Below, one piece after another: positions 39,922 to 49,425 of a DNA stretch of 57,291 bases (the stretch's first letter is position 1; the number at the start of each line of letters is the position of its first letter). The notes beneath the pieces are model-generated. The model was not told where the DNA came from. It saw only the letters and a program-made list of their open reading frames with translations, and searched no databases. The position numbers and the translations under genes were made by a program. The stretch is taken from positions 1-57,291 of the forward strand of contig BQJU01000044.1 of assembly GCA_021604865.1 (NCBI GenBank), given 5' to 3'. Origin of the DNA: Saprospiraceae bacterium. GTDB taxonomy: Bacteria; Bacteroidota; Bacteroidia; Chitinophagales; Saprospiraceae.

Positions 39922-40731
39922 ATGGAAAAGGTATTTCGAAACTATGAGGTATTGGATGTAAATGCTGCTGTGCGCGAACATTACCGTAAAATGCGGCAAA
40001 ATCAGACCGTAGATTACGTGCAAAAGATGCACAAAAAGTATTTGACTTTTGACAAACCTATGCTCCTATGGGAGGCAATGAGCCACCTCAATAGCCTGAT
40101 TGATGTCAGCGACCCGGATTTGGATTTGCCAAATGTGCAGCACCTGATCCAGAGTGCAGAGGCGATCAGAGCCGATGGCAGACCCGACTGGATGCAATTG
40201 GTCGGATTGATTCACGATCTGGGTAAAGTGATGTTTCTTTGGGGAGCAGACGAAGATGGGACCAGCCAGGCGGAACAATGGGGTATGGTGGGGGATGTGT
40301 TTGTAGTGGGATGTGCCTTGCCGGATTCTTGCGTTTATCCTGAATTTAATGCGCTAAATCCCGATATGCAGAACGACCGCTATAACACTTCCATCGGCAT
40401 CTATGAGCAAGGCTGTGGAATGGATAATCTTTTGCTGGCCTGGGGGCACGATGAATACCTGTTTCAGGTGTTGTCCAACCACCAAAACAATACCCTTCCC
40501 GAAGAGGCTATGGCGATGATCCGCTACCATTCATTTTATCCGTGGCATACGGGTGGGAGTTATTCGGAACTATTAAATGACAAAGACCAAAAATATTTAG
40601 AATGGATCCGGGATTTCAACCGTTATGACCTTTATACAAAAAGCAACAAAACTTATGACCTGGAAGAAATCAAAGACTATTATTTGCCAATCGCTGAAAA
40701 GTATTTGGGCTCAGGGCCAATATTTTGGTGA
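39922..40731 (+). CDS. myo-inositol oxygenase (MIOX)
   Basis: ATG 39922 gives a 269-residue protein; longer frames run back into the symporter gene. It is similar to eukaryotic MIOX in all key parts: HLIQSAEAIR (His74), GLIHDLGKVMFLWG (His98, Asp99), WGHDEYLFQVL (His176), MIRYHSFYPWHTGGSYSEL (His203) and YLEWIRDFNRYDLYTK (Asp231). These residues would hold the mixed-valent di-iron centre that converts myo-inositol with O2 to D-glucuronate. Bacterial MIOX is less common than the inositol-dehydrogenase route. It is translated right after the sodium symporter and before a cupin lipoprotein. Confidence 0.92.
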   Translation: MEKVFRNYEVLDVNAAVREHYRKMRQNQTVDYVQKMHKKYLTFDKPMLLWEAMSHLNSLIDVSDPDLDLPNVQHLIQSAEAIRADGRPDWMQLVGLIHDLGKVMFLWGADEDGTSQAEQWGMVGDVFVVGCALPDSCVYPEFNALNPDMQNDRYNTSIGIYEQGCGMDNLLLAWGHDEYLFQVLSNHQNNTLPEEAMAMIRYHSFYPWHTGGSYSELLNDKDQKYLEWIRDFNRYDLYTKSNKTYDLEEIKDYYLPIAEKYLGSGPIFW

Positions 40732-40751
40732 AAAATTTCTAAACAACCGAT

Positions 40752-41129
40752 ATGAATAGTTTCAAAACGACTTTTCTATTCTTTCTCTTTTCAACCTTAA
40801 TGATCGCCTGCCAGCAAACCAATCCATTACCCGATCCACTGGAAGCAGGCTGGAAGGGCGAACCGGTTTGTGAATTGATACAGGAAGACAATAAACTGAG
40901 GGTGTTGAGGTGTACCTTTGCTCCTGGCGTAGGACATGACCGGCATTATCATAAGCCCCACTTTGGGTATACAATAGCCGGAAGCCGGTTTCAAATCAAG
41001 GATGAAAAGGGAATACGAGAAGTGGATCTGCCCGACGGATATACTTTTAATAATAAGGGGGTCAAATGGCATGAGGTACTAAACATAGGTGATAGTACGG
41101 CCGTTTTTCTAATTGTCGAACCGAAATGA
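40752..41129 (+). CDS. cupin-domain lipoprotein
   Basis: The lipoprotein signal ends in LMIAC. The mature part is a single cupin: HDRHYHKPHFGYTIAGSRFQ (motif 1 with three histidines) and NNKGVKWHEVLNIGDSTAVF (motif 2). The gene follows MIOX by 20 bp. A cupin exposed outside the cytoplasm could bind or convert a sugar or uronate related to the same pathway, but this is inference from position. The length (125 residues) is normal for a one-domain cupin. Confidence 0.8.
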   Translation: MNSFKTTFLFFLFSTLMIACQQTNPLPDPLEAGWKGEPVCELIQEDNKLRVLRCTFAPGVGHDRHYHKPHFGYTIAGSRFQIKDEKGIREVDLPDGYTFNNKGVKWHEVLNIGDSTAVFLIVEPK

Positions 41130-41194
41130 TCGATAACTAGATGGCAAGATTTGTAAAAGAAAGAGGGTGTTAAATCAAGGAATCAGCGCTCTAT

Positions 41195-41986
41195 ATGAAT
41201 GAAATATTAAAGAATAATAATGTTACCATAAAAGGAAAGGGAGATCAAGCCATCCTATTTGCTCATGGGTATGGATGTGACAGCAATATGTGGCGATTTG
41301 TTGCTCCTGCTTTTTATGATGAGTATCAAGTAATATTATTCGACCACATTGGCGCCGGGAAATCGGATACGTCACGTTACGATCGGGAGAAGTACGCGTT
41401 GCTGGATGGTTATGCAGCGGATGTCATTGAAATCTGCAAAGCTTTGGATTTAAAAGAAGTCATTTTTGTGGGCCATTCAGTGAGTGCCATGATAGGCGCC
41501 TTGGCGGTGAATCAAGCTCCAGCGTACTTCTCAAAATTAGTTTTATTGGGGCCCTCTCCTCGCTATATCAATGATGGGCCTTATATAGGAGGATTTAATC
41601 AGGAAGATATTGAGGGTTTGCTCGAATCATTGGAAAGCAATTACCTTGGATGGTCCAGCACCATGGCTCCAATGATTATGGGCAATGCTGACCGCCCAGA
41701 ATTAGGTAAAGAACTGGCTAATAGTTTTTGTAAAATGGATCCCGAAATTGCTAAACATTTTGCCAGGACTACCTTTCTATCTGACAATCGTGCGGATTTA
41801 CCCAAAGTAAAAATCCCTACCTTAATCCTCCAATGTTCTGAAGATATCATTGCCTCTGAAGTGGTGGGGAAGTACGTAAACGAACAAATTCCTTATAGTT
41901 CCATTATATTTATGAAGGCTACCGGACATTGTCCCAATTTGAGTGCTCCGGAAGAAACTATTGCGGAAATAAAAAAATTCCTGTAG
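41195..41986 (+). CDS. RsbQ/KAI2-like alpha/beta hydrolase
   Basis: At 263 residues it has the size of B. subtilis RsbQ and plant KAI2/D14. The catalytic triad is Ser95 in VGHSVSAMIG, Asp217 in CSEDIIA and His245 in GHCPNLS. FAHGYGCDSNMWRFVAPAF and VILFDHIGAGKSD are also typical. RsbQ-type proteins bind a small hydrophobic ligand and pass the signal to a partner PAS domain. The next gene, 18 bp downstream, begins with a PAS domain and is a hybrid histidine kinase, so this is probably an RsbQ-type receptor and sensor pair. Confidence 0.88.
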   Translation: MNEILKNNNVTIKGKGDQAILFAHGYGCDSNMWRFVAPAFYDEYQVILFDHIGAGKSDTSRYDREKYALLDGYAADVIEICKALDLKEVIFVGHSVSAMIGALAVNQAPAYFSKLVLLGPSPRYINDGPYIGGFNQEDIEGLLESLESNYLGWSSTMAPMIMGNADRPELGKELANSFCKMDPEIAKHFARTTFLSDNRADLPKVKIPTLILQCSEDIIASEVVGKYVNEQIPYSSIIFMKATGHCPNLSAPEETIAEIKKFL

Positions 41987-42004
41987 AGACAGGACAACGA
42001 TTCT

Positions 42005-43975
42005 ATGCAAGATGAAGAAATTGAAAAACTGATTGATGAAAGTGCAAAGAATCTTTTCTCAAATGCCCCCTGTGGGTACCTGTTTACCCGGCCTGATGGG
42101 GAGATCATAAAAGTTAATAAGACGCTTAAGAAGTGGCTGGGGTTTTCGAAGGAAGAGCTGGTTGGCAAAAAGAAGTTTAGTGACCTGATCACTAAAGGCG
42201 GCAAAATATTCTATGAAACCCATTATGCTCCCTTACTCCGAATGCAGGGATTTGTGAATGAGATCAATTTTTCATTTTTGCGAAAAGATGGTTCCACATT
42301 TCCGGGATTGGTCAATGCAACACAGCAAAAGGATGACCAGGGGGCACCAATCTTTAATAGTGTGATCGTCATTGATTTTTCGGATCGAAAGAAATATGAA
42401 AAAGAATTGATGATCGCCAAAAAGAGAGCGGAAGCATCAGATGAGGCCAAAACGTTGTTTCTTTCTACCATCAGTCACGAGATTCTTACGCCCCTAAATT
42501 CTATAATTGGAAGCTCAGACCTATTAATCAACACCCCGCTCACGGAGGAGCAACTGAAATTAATAAATCTACTCTCTTTTTCAGCCAACAATTTATTGGG
42601 CCTGATTAATGATATCCTTGTCATTTCCAAAGCAGAAATAGGGCAGTATAAGCTTGATAGTCAAAGTTTCAGCATTGTAGAAGTGTGTCAAAATCTGATC
42701 CTTAGCCTTCAATACCAAGTACAAAACAAGCCTATTCATCTCGATTTGACGCTTGACCCTGCTTTGCCCAAATTTCTGATAGGTGATCCTATTAAAATCA
42801 GTCAGGTGTTGTCAAACCTGCTGAACAATGCCATCAAATTTACCAAAGAAGGTAGGATTCATTTAAAGGTGGATTTATCGGCAATAGATAATGGCATGGC
42901 CGACCTCCATTTTTCGGTGAGTGATACGGGAATAGGCATTGAAGAAGAAAGGATCACCAAAATTTTTGAACCCTTTACTCAAGCACACAAATCTATCCAT
43001 AGACATTATGGAGGGTCAGGTCTGGGATTGTCCATCTGCCGGAGTATTTTGGAAAAGTATAAAAGCAAGATCAAAGTACAAAGTCAGGCGAATGCAGGAA
43101 GTACCTTCTCCTTTCCATTGCGGCTTAAAATCAACAAAAAACGCAATGTCCCCAATCAATTAAGTAGACAGCTGCCACCCTTTCATTCCATCAAAATTTT
43201 GTTGGCGGAAGATACCTCTACTAATGTTTTTCTCATTGTAAAATATTTTAACCTCTGGAATTTGAAATTTGACACTGCCACCAACGGTAAAGAAGCAGTT
43301 GAAAAAGTAATCAACAACGACTACGATCTTATTTTAATGGATCTGGAAATGCCGGTCATGGACGGTTATGAAGCTACTCGTCGTATTCGCAATCTGGAAG
43401 ATACTATGAAAAAGACGGTTCCAATCATTGCCTTTTCTGCTTCTGCAAATACAGAGATTAGTCAAAAAATGATCGACTATAAAATTGATGGCTTTGTATT
43501 GAAGCCTTTTCAGCCGGAAGTATTGCATCAAACTATTCTAAAGTATAAAAGAAAACAAAATCGGCATACCATACCATTGCCAATCCCCCTGGAAAAGACA
43601 CCTATCAGCAATCCGGATTTGACCAATGATAGACAACAAGCCGTTGATTTTAGCAGGTTTTATGAAATATTTCAGAATGATTCAAGTAGTTTAAAGCAAT
43701 TTCTCCATATTCTGGTAAAAGACCTCCAGAATTCCAAAAAAGCAATCATCATAGCTCTTGAACAAAAAGACCAGTTTCATTTTCAGCAAACTAGTCACAA
43801 GTTATACTCCATCCTTCATCTGCTAAAGGCCCACCAGTTAAAAGACCTGTTGGATGATTGTAATAAAAGGTTGCCAACCATTTCGGACAAAGACCTTGCT
43901 ATCGTAAAAAACAGCATTATTGAAGAGATTGACCGTTTCTTAACGGGAATTGATAGCTTGTTGAATTCGGAATAA
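42005..43975 (+). CDS. PAS-containing hybrid histidine kinase with HPt domain
   Basis: The 656-residue soluble protein has, in order, a PAS domain (about 12-130: APCGYLFTRPDGEIIKVNKT, FSFLRKDGSTFPGLVNATQQ), a HisKA domain (His158 in TISHEILTPLNS, with L where R is usual), an ATPase domain (NLLNNAIKFTKEG, DTGIGIEEE, GSGLGLSICR), a receiver (ILLAEDTSTNVF, LILMDLEMPVMDG) and a C-terminal HPt-like domain (FHFQQTSHKLYSIL). No membrane segment is seen. It follows the RsbQ-like hydrolase by 18 bp; PAS proteins downstream of such hydrolases are their partners in known systems. The output target is not encoded in the window. Confidence 0.9.
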   Translation: MQDEEIEKLIDESAKNLFSNAPCGYLFTRPDGEIIKVNKTLKKWLGFSKEELVGKKKFSDLITKGGKIFYETHYAPLLRMQGFVNEINFSFLRKDGSTFPGLVNATQQKDDQGAPIFNSVIVIDFSDRKKYEKELMIAKKRAEASDEAKTLFLSTISHEILTPLNSIIGSSDLLINTPLTEEQLKLINLLSFSANNLLGLINDILVISKAEIGQYKLDSQSFSIVEVCQNLILSLQYQVQNKPIHLDLTLDPALPKFLIGDPIKISQVLSNLLNNAIKFTKEGRIHLKVDLSAIDNGMADLHFSVSDTGIGIEEERITKIFEPFTQAHKSIHRHYGGSGLGLSICRSILEKYKSKIKVQSQANAGSTFSFPLRLKINKKRNVPNQLSRQLPPFHSIKILLAEDTSTNVFLIVKYFNLWNLKFDTATNGKEAVEKVINNDYDLILMDLEMPVMDGYEATRRIRNLEDTMKKTVPIIAFSASANTEISQKMIDYKIDGFVLKPFQPEVLHQTILKYKRKQNRHTIPLPIPLEKTPISNPDLTNDRQQAVDFSRFYEIFQNDSSSLKQFLHILVKDLQNSKKAIIIALEQKDQFHFQQTSHKLYSILHLLKAHQLKDLLDDCNKRLPTISDKDLAIVKNSIIEEIDRFLTGIDSLLNSE

Positions 43976-44026
43976 GCGATTGTTTGGAGGACAAATTTTG
44001 TCTTGAAAAAATTGCGCTCCAAACGA
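43975..44026. repeat. family A hairpin, decayed short copy
   Basis: AGCGATTGTTTGGAGGACAA is followed by GCGCTCCAAACG. The inside also pairs (ACAAATTTTGT). It begins on the kinase stop codon. Confidence 0.55.
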
Positions 44027-44103
44027 AAATACAACAGCATATTTCCATCGAAAAGCTTAAATTGTATCCCAATTCAAGCTACAAGCAAACAAAAACCTTA
44101 ACG

Positions 44104-44508
44104 ATGAAAAATGCAATCTTTATTTTGTTGGCCATTGCCACCGTTTTATCCTGCACGCCAAAGGATGGTGGCCACTCGGAAAATGATGCCTTGGTGGGTA
44201 AATGGAAATTGACGGCTCAACTTATGGATATTGGAGATGGCAGTGGTACTTTTAATCCTGTAGTTAGTGAAAAAACCATAGAATTCCTTGCTGATGGTTC
44301 CGTCACGTCAAATGGCTCTTTATGCCAAATGACAGATCAACCAGAACAGGCAACCAAGGGAACATACGCCACAAATGACCTCACCATCTCTCCAACAGAT
44401 TGTTCTACCAATGGGCACAAAATTTTTTATGAATTAAAAAATTCAGAATTGATCATTAGCTATCCTTGTATAGAACCCTGCCGGCATAAATATGTGAAGG
44501 TGAATTGA
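44104..44508 (+). CDS. lipocalin-like lipoprotein
   Basis: ATG 44104 gives a lipoprotein signal (MKNAIFILLAIATVLSC) and 134 residues in all; the frame upstream to 43984 runs through the repeat and is unlikely to be used. The mature part has NDALVGKWKLTAQLMDIGDG followed by TIEFLADGSVTSNGSLC, the opening of lipocalin-like/DUF5004-type domains, and ends with two cysteine pairs (CIEPCRH). It is probably an outer-membrane or periplasmic beta-barrel. The gene ends 3 bp from a convergent lipoprotein gene. Confidence 0.7.
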   Translation: MKNAIFILLAIATVLSCTPKDGGHSENDALVGKWKLTAQLMDIGDGSGTFNPVVSEKTIEFLADGSVTSNGSLCQMTDQPEQATKGTYATNDLTISPTDCSTNGHKIFYELKNSELIISYPCIEPCRHKYVKVN

Positions 44509-44511
44509 GTG

Positions 44512-44973
44512 TCAGGGCGTTTTAAAAGTGTAATTCACCGTTTCATACCTGGTGGAAATATCTTCCGATCCATCAGCATTTGCGATGGTGATTTTTAATT
44601 GATCTACAACGGTAATATCACCGGAAGTAATCGAAATGGTAACGGTTTTGGTTCCACTGTCTTTAAATAGGGGAGAGGAAGTATAACTATATTTTGGAGA
44701 AATGCTGCCATTGGTATAGGGTTGTACCCATATTCTGACTCCGGCTGGATCAACCACTTCATAATCATAAGTAATGGTGACCTTATCGCCAAAATTTAGC
44801 GTGGCAGGAGAAATTGGGCTAAGCGTGAGCAGGGTAACTTTATTATCTGCCGGATCGATACCCTTATCTTTACCACAGCCTGCCAATACACTTACTAAAA
44901 GTACAGCTGTGAAAAATTGAAACATGGCACGCAATGCAGGACCTTGACTGATTGTTATTGCTCTCATGGTCAT
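44512..44973 (-). CDS. small lipoprotein with one Ig-like domain
   Basis: A lipobox (VSVLAGC) follows a hydrophobic stretch; starts at 44973 and 44925 are both possible, and I keep the longer one for its arginines before the hydrophobic core. The mature part of about 115 residues has evenly spaced strands (ISPATLNFGDKVTITYDYEV, FKDSGTKTVTISITSGDIT), as in Ig-like or cadherin-like folds. It may bind another surface protein or glycan. A 21-bp direct repeat lies 94-135 bp upstream. The function is unknown. Confidence 0.6.
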   Translation of the reverse strand: MTMRAITISQGPALRAMFQFFTAVLLVSVLAGCGKDKGIDPADNKVTLLTLSPISPATLNFGDKVTITYDYEVVDPAGVRIWVQPYTNGSISPKYSYTSSPLFKDSGTKTVTISITSGDITVVDQLKITIANADGSEDISTRYETVNYTFKTP

Positions 44974-45066
44974 GAAGTTTTATGGGCCGGTTATTTTTTA
45001 ATAATTCAGCCCCAGGATTGATTTGGAAATTGACACTCCAAAGTTATACCAATCGCCTTTTGAAAG

Positions 45067-45108
45067 CTAACAGCTCAGTTCCAAAAACTAACAGCATAGT
45101 TCCAGAAT
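45067..45108. promoter_or_regulatory. tandem 21-bp direct repeat, candidate regulator site
   Basis: CTAACAGCTCAGTTCCAAAAA and its copy beginning CTAACAGCATAGTTCCAG follow one another at a 21-bp period (two helical turns), 17 of 21 positions equal. AraC-type domains bind such direct repeats. It lies upstream of the minus-strand lipoprotein gene and just after the hybrid regulator gene, so that regulator is a possible binder. Confidence 0.4.
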
Positions 45109-45116
45109 GCATGATT

Positions 45117-45139
45117 GAGCGCTTGTTTGGAGGCTCTCC
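45117..45139. repeat. family A left arm only
   Basis: GAGCGCTTGTTTGGAGGCTC is a good left arm. No right arm lies between it and the 3' end of the hybrid regulator gene 27 bp away. Confidence 0.55.
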
Positions 45140-45165
45140 GTTTTAATCCCTGCGAAACGATGCTG

Positions 45166-48100
45166 TTATTTATAAGAAGAAGGAGCCACGCCATAAAGTT
45201 CCTTAAAACATTTGGCAAAATAGGATAGGTTATTAAACCCAACATGGAAGGCAATTTGAGTAACGGTGTCCGCTTTTTGTAACAACAATCGAGCTGCTCT
45301 TTTCAACCGAAAATTTCGCAGCAACTCACCAGGAGCTTCGTTGGTCAGGGCTTTCAATTTTCGATGCAATTGGGTCTTACTCATGGCTAGTGCTTCCTGC
45401 ATTTGCGGAACACCAAAACCAGGATCTGCACTTTTGTCTTCAAGCAAGGCTAAGACCTGTTCCAGAAATTTTTGATCCATAGAAGTAACCGTTATTTGAT
45501 TAGGATCAATCTGTACCTTTTTATTGGCAAACAATTCCCGGAGTTTTCTGCGTTGTTCTATTAGATTTTTGGTGCGTACCAGCAATTCATTGGCATCAAA
45601 GGGTTTAATAAGATAGTCGTCAGCACCGGTCTCCAGGCCTTTGATTTTATTATCAATTCCCGCTTTGGCCGTCAGCATGATTACAGGAATATGACTGGTA
45701 ATTACATTGGTTTTTAGTTTATCACAAAGTTCAATGCCATCCATTCTGGGCATCATCAGGTCGGTAATGATCAAGTCGGGCGGATTGGCAATCGCCTTTT
45801 GCAATCCAGCTTCACCATTAACTGCTTCCCTTATCTTATAACAATCAATGAGCTGTTCTTTGATGAAATGCCGCATATCGTCATTGTCTTCCACCAGCAA
45901 GACCTCGGGCAGGCTTCTTTTGTCGGTTTGGGTAAGTGCAAAAGGTTTAGGCCGGGGCACAAGTGTATTAACGGGCGCCGACTTGTCTGCGGATTCTCCA
46001 AACCTGGTCTTAATTTCCTGAATGGGCAATTCAACCCTGAAACAAGAACCTTTACCTATTTCGCTCGAAACCGTAATTGTCCCATTCATTAGAGTCACCA
46101 AATTCTTTGAAAGCGAAAGGCCGATCCCAGAACCTTCTTTTTCTTTGGTATCGCTACTATCCACCTGATAAAAACGATCAAAAATATAGGGTAATTTTTC
46201 TTCCGGAACCCCTCTGCCCGAATCTTTCACTTGTACATGAAGTTTAGGGTCACTATATTTTACCTGACAGGAAATCACGGCATTATCGTCGCTGAACTTA
46301 AATGCATTACTGAGTAGGTTGTACACCACTTTTTCTAGTTTGTCCCGGTCAAAAGTGGCCCAAAGTACGGTTTGCGGAATTTGTACCTGGTAATCAATAT
46401 TGCGCTGTGCCGCATGTGAATTAAAAGAAGCCGCGGCTGCTCTTAAACATTTAAATACGTCACCTTCGGTCGGCTCCAAGTGTAAACTGCCCCCATCTAT
46501 TTTTGATAAGTCTAACAGCTGGTTCACCAATTTAAGCATGCGATCGGCATTGCGGCGAATCATCTTTACATTGTCTGGACTAAGCTTTTCATCAGGGTTT
46601 TGTTCTAGTTGGTCTATCGGCCCCTTTATCAGCGTAAGGGGTGTCCGAAATTCATGGGAAATATTGGCAAAAAAATTGGATTTCAACCGGTCCAGTTCCT
46701 GAAGCTCATGGGCCTGTTTTTCCAATTGCCGTGCCTGATTGCTGACTTCCTGAGTTCTTTCTGCTACCAGGTTTTCCAAAATTTCCTTTTCCTTAATTAA
46801 TTGCTGGGAACGCAACTTCATCAAAAGCCAAACCACAAAGATAGCAACGGCCCCATACAGAAGATAAGCATAAATAGAAAGATACCACGGTGTGAGGATG
46901 GTAAACGAGTAACTACCTTCCTCACTAATCGTGCCGTATAAGTTCCTGGCACGAACTTTAAACTCGTAATGTCCTGCCGGCAAATTGGTGTAGTCTTTTT
47001 TGGTCTCCGTACTCCAATTGGACCATGTCTTATCAAAACCTTCAAGTTTGTATTGATACTGATTCTTTTCACTTAAGTCAAAAAATGGAGCAGCAAATTC
47101 AATTCGAAGTGCATTATTATCAGGCCTCAATTCTGGTATTTCGCCATTTCGTAACCCAGCATAAATAATAGAGTCATTTGCCGTGATCACCTTTCTTACA
47201 TAAACGGGGAATTTTTGATCGGCCAGGGTATCAAACCTTAAATCATACCGCACCACAGCTTCACCACCCAGCCATAAAACTTTGTTCTCATCCCAATAGG
47301 CGCACTTGCTTATTTGTTGATCAATACCTCCTAACTGAAGTGTATTTAATTGATAATCCCCATTACCTAACTGAAATGCGGAAAGCATAGATACGGATTC
47401 ACTACCAGCAAGTTGTTGCAACAGCAAATGTCCGTCAGGCTGTTGGTATCTTGAAGGGGTATACCCTTTTTTACCACTCACTTTTTCTACAAACTCAAAA
47501 TCTGGGATGAATTTATTGTCAGTTTTATGGAAATTATGGAAACATTGTTCATTCAATAGACAATCTGTTCTGGCCATCACTTCATCATTAATTATATAGA
47601 CCTTCGACCATCCCAGTGGTATTCCTTTATCTTCCAGATAGATATCGGGTACATTATATTGTCCCCATTTGCCATTTTCATCGGCTTTTAAGTGTAATAC
47701 TCCCTCGGTTCGAGTGCCTAACCACAAGTCACCAGAGCTAGTCTCAGCTATGGAAAGAATATCCTGATGTATGGAAGCAGCATGTCCTTCCTCAACCCAT
47801 TGACCATGCCTGTAATAGATTGCTAATAATCCTTTTGGATGCCCAATAAAAATGCGATTGCTATCTACCTGACTTTGATGTAAAGTGGTCGTGATCAGGC
47901 TATTGATCTGTTTGGCGCCCCCATCATTGTATTGAAAAACACCGGATCCAGTGCCCACGATTAAATTTTCTCCAACGGAAATAAGGTCCCATGCAGCGAT
48001 TTTTATTTTTTCCACCAACTCAATATGATGCCGATCAAAAGAATCTTTTGTTAATACATGAAGCCCATAACTATTGGCAAGATAAAGCTTCCCTTGATGC

Positions 48101-49143
48101 CGCTGAATATCCCAAACCCAGCCTTTAAGCCCATGGTAATCATCAAAAATGGAATAGGGCCTAAACCATTCTATTCTGGAAATACTATTCTGAGTCGTGA
48201 CCCAAAGGCCAGACTGATCGTCGACGCCCAATCCGTATATTTGATTGTCAAGCAATCCATCTCTGGTGGTGATAATTTGAACTTTTTCTCCTTTTTGGTT
48301 CATGATGACCAATCCGCCATAAATGGTGACAAAGGCGTATTGTTCTTTTAGCTTCAATCCTTTATAAACCACAAATTCCTTTAAGTAATCCTCAACTTCG
48401 GTAGGGTAGGCCACAAAATTGTTTCCGTTGAATAAAAACATACCCTTTTCTCTTGTGGTTATCAACACTGACTTTTCATCAAAAGGAAGGATTGAGCTTA
48501 TTGTCGTATTTTTAAACAATGCGCCTCCCGGAATCAATTTGAAGGCCTTATTCACCAGTTTTGATAAACCCACTTCCTGAATTCCAAAATATAAGTCCGC
48601 TCCAACCAGAAAACATTGTCGAAGTTCGTATTCTGAAACCAATACTTCTATGGTCTTTCCATCCCACTGATACATCTTTTTGTTGCTGGTAAAAAAAACA
48701 AGATTATCCTTAATATATACATTCCACACACTGTACAAGTCGCGGTGTTCTTCAGGGATTTTATCGACTAGAGAAACAAATTTCATATAACCTCTGGCAT
48801 CGAAGTCGATATAGCCAAACGCTTTATCCGCTCCTACAAAAATTCTGTTTTGGCTATCTTTAGCGAAGGTGCAAATCCTATTCAGATTGGGCAACTCCAA
48901 TTTCCTCCATTCTACGCCATCGTACTGTAAAATAGCATCGCCATTTGCTATGTATATCAAGCCTTGATCATCCTGCAAAATATCCCAGTTTTGAGGGTGC
49001 GCATGGTATTGGTCGGGACGATAGTTTGTGATAAAGGCTCGGCCTTTTTCGATACCCCCGGAAGATGGAAGGCTGTTTGCCTTTGGTTGCGCAAACAGGC
49101 AGAGCGTGCACAGTAATAAAAACGGTAGGATTAGTCGTTTCAT
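45166..49143 (-). CDS. hybrid two-component system regulator (one-protein type)
   Basis: This 1325-residue protein combines a whole phosphorelay. After a signal peptide it has a periplasmic two-component-regulator propeller (to about residue 690), a Y_Y_Y domain (YKLEGFDKTWSNWSTETKKD), a membrane helix (YLLYGAVAIFVVWLLM, about 775-795), HisKA (FFANISHEFRTPLTLIKGP), an ATPase domain (NLLSNAFKFSDDN, DSGRGVPEEK, GSGIGLSLSK), a receiver (LVEDNDDMRHF, DLIITDLMMPRMDG) and a C-terminal AraC DNA-binding domain (AFHVGFNNLSYFAKCFKELY). Such regulators sense an oligosaccharide breakdown product and switch on a utilisation locus; here trehalase, epimerase and the TonB-dependent receptor lie upstream. The ligand is unknown. 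Confidence 0.93.
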   Translation of the reverse strand: MKRLILPFLLLCTLCLFAQPKANSLPSSGGIEKGRAFITNYRPDQYHAHPQNWDILQDDQGLIYIANGDAILQYDGVEWRKLELPNLNRICTFAKDSQNRIFVGADKAFGYIDFDARGYMKFVSLVDKIPEEHRDLYSVWNVYIKDNLVFFTSNKKMYQWDGKTIEVLVSEYELRQCFLVGADLYFGIQEVGLSKLVNKAFKLIPGGALFKNTTISSILPFDEKSVLITTREKGMFLFNGNNFVAYPTEVEDYLKEFVVYKGLKLKEQYAFVTIYGGLVIMNQKGEKVQIITTRDGLLDNQIYGLGVDDQSGLWVTTQNSISRIEWFRPYSIFDDYHGLKGWVWDIQRHQGKLYLANSYGLHVLTKDSFDRHHIELVEKIKIAAWDLISVGENLIVGTGSGVFQYNDGGAKQINSLITTTLHQSQVDSNRIFIGHPKGLLAIYYRHGQWVEEGHAASIHQDILSIAETSSGDLWLGTRTEGVLHLKADENGKWGQYNVPDIYLEDKGIPLGWSKVYIINDEVMARTDCLLNEQCFHNFHKTDNKFIPDFEFVEKVSGKKGYTPSRYQQPDGHLLLQQLAGSESVSMLSAFQLGNGDYQLNTLQLGGIDQQISKCAYWDENKVLWLGGEAVVRYDLRFDTLADQKFPVYVRKVITANDSIIYAGLRNGEIPELRPDNNALRIEFAAPFFDLSEKNQYQYKLEGFDKTWSNWSTETKKDYTNLPAGHYEFKVRARNLYGTISEEGSYSFTILTPWYLSIYAYLLYGAVAIFVVWLLMKLRSQQLIKEKEILENLVAERTQEVSNQARQLEKQAHELQELDRLKSNFFANISHEFRTPLTLIKGPIDQLEQNPDEKLSPDNVKMIRRNADRMLKLVNQLLDLSKIDGGSLHLEPTEGDVFKCLRAAAASFNSHAAQRNIDYQVQIPQTVLWATFDRDKLEKVVYNLLSNAFKFSDDNAVISCQVKYSDPKLHVQVKDSGRGVPEEKLPYIFDRFYQVDSSDTKEKEGSGIGLSLSKNLVTLMNGTITVSSEIGKGSCFRVELPIQEIKTRFGESADKSAPVNTLVPRPKPFALTQTDKRSLPEVLLVEDNDDMRHFIKEQLIDCYKIREAVNGEAGLQKAIANPPDLIITDLMMPRMDGIELCDKLKTNVITSHIPVIMLTAKAGIDNKIKGLETGADDYLIKPFDANELLVRTKNLIEQRRKLRELFANKKVQIDPNQITVTSMDQKFLEQVLALLEDKSADPGFGVPQMQEALAMSKTQLHRKLKALTNEAPGELLRNFRLKRAARLLLQKADTVTQIAFHVGFNNLSYFAKCFKELYGVAPSSYK

Positions 49144-49425
49144 CTTTCTGTATTACATCTACAATATACCTGTTTTTGGAGACAAATGGCTAGTTCTAAA
49201 CTTGCCCCAGCCAATTTCAGAATATTTTGCAAAGGCCACTTGTGTAACCGCACCTATTGATACCTCGTCCCACAACAGAACAATCTGGATTTTGCCAAAG
49301 GAAGTTTCGACGGAAGATGAGCCGGTGAGTCGTACCCACCAAATTCAATTGGTTGCCCTAAAAGGGCTGTAAGCCAGCTTTTTCAAGTGAGCATGGAGGA
49401 CCTGGTAGCTATACGAAAGCCGACT

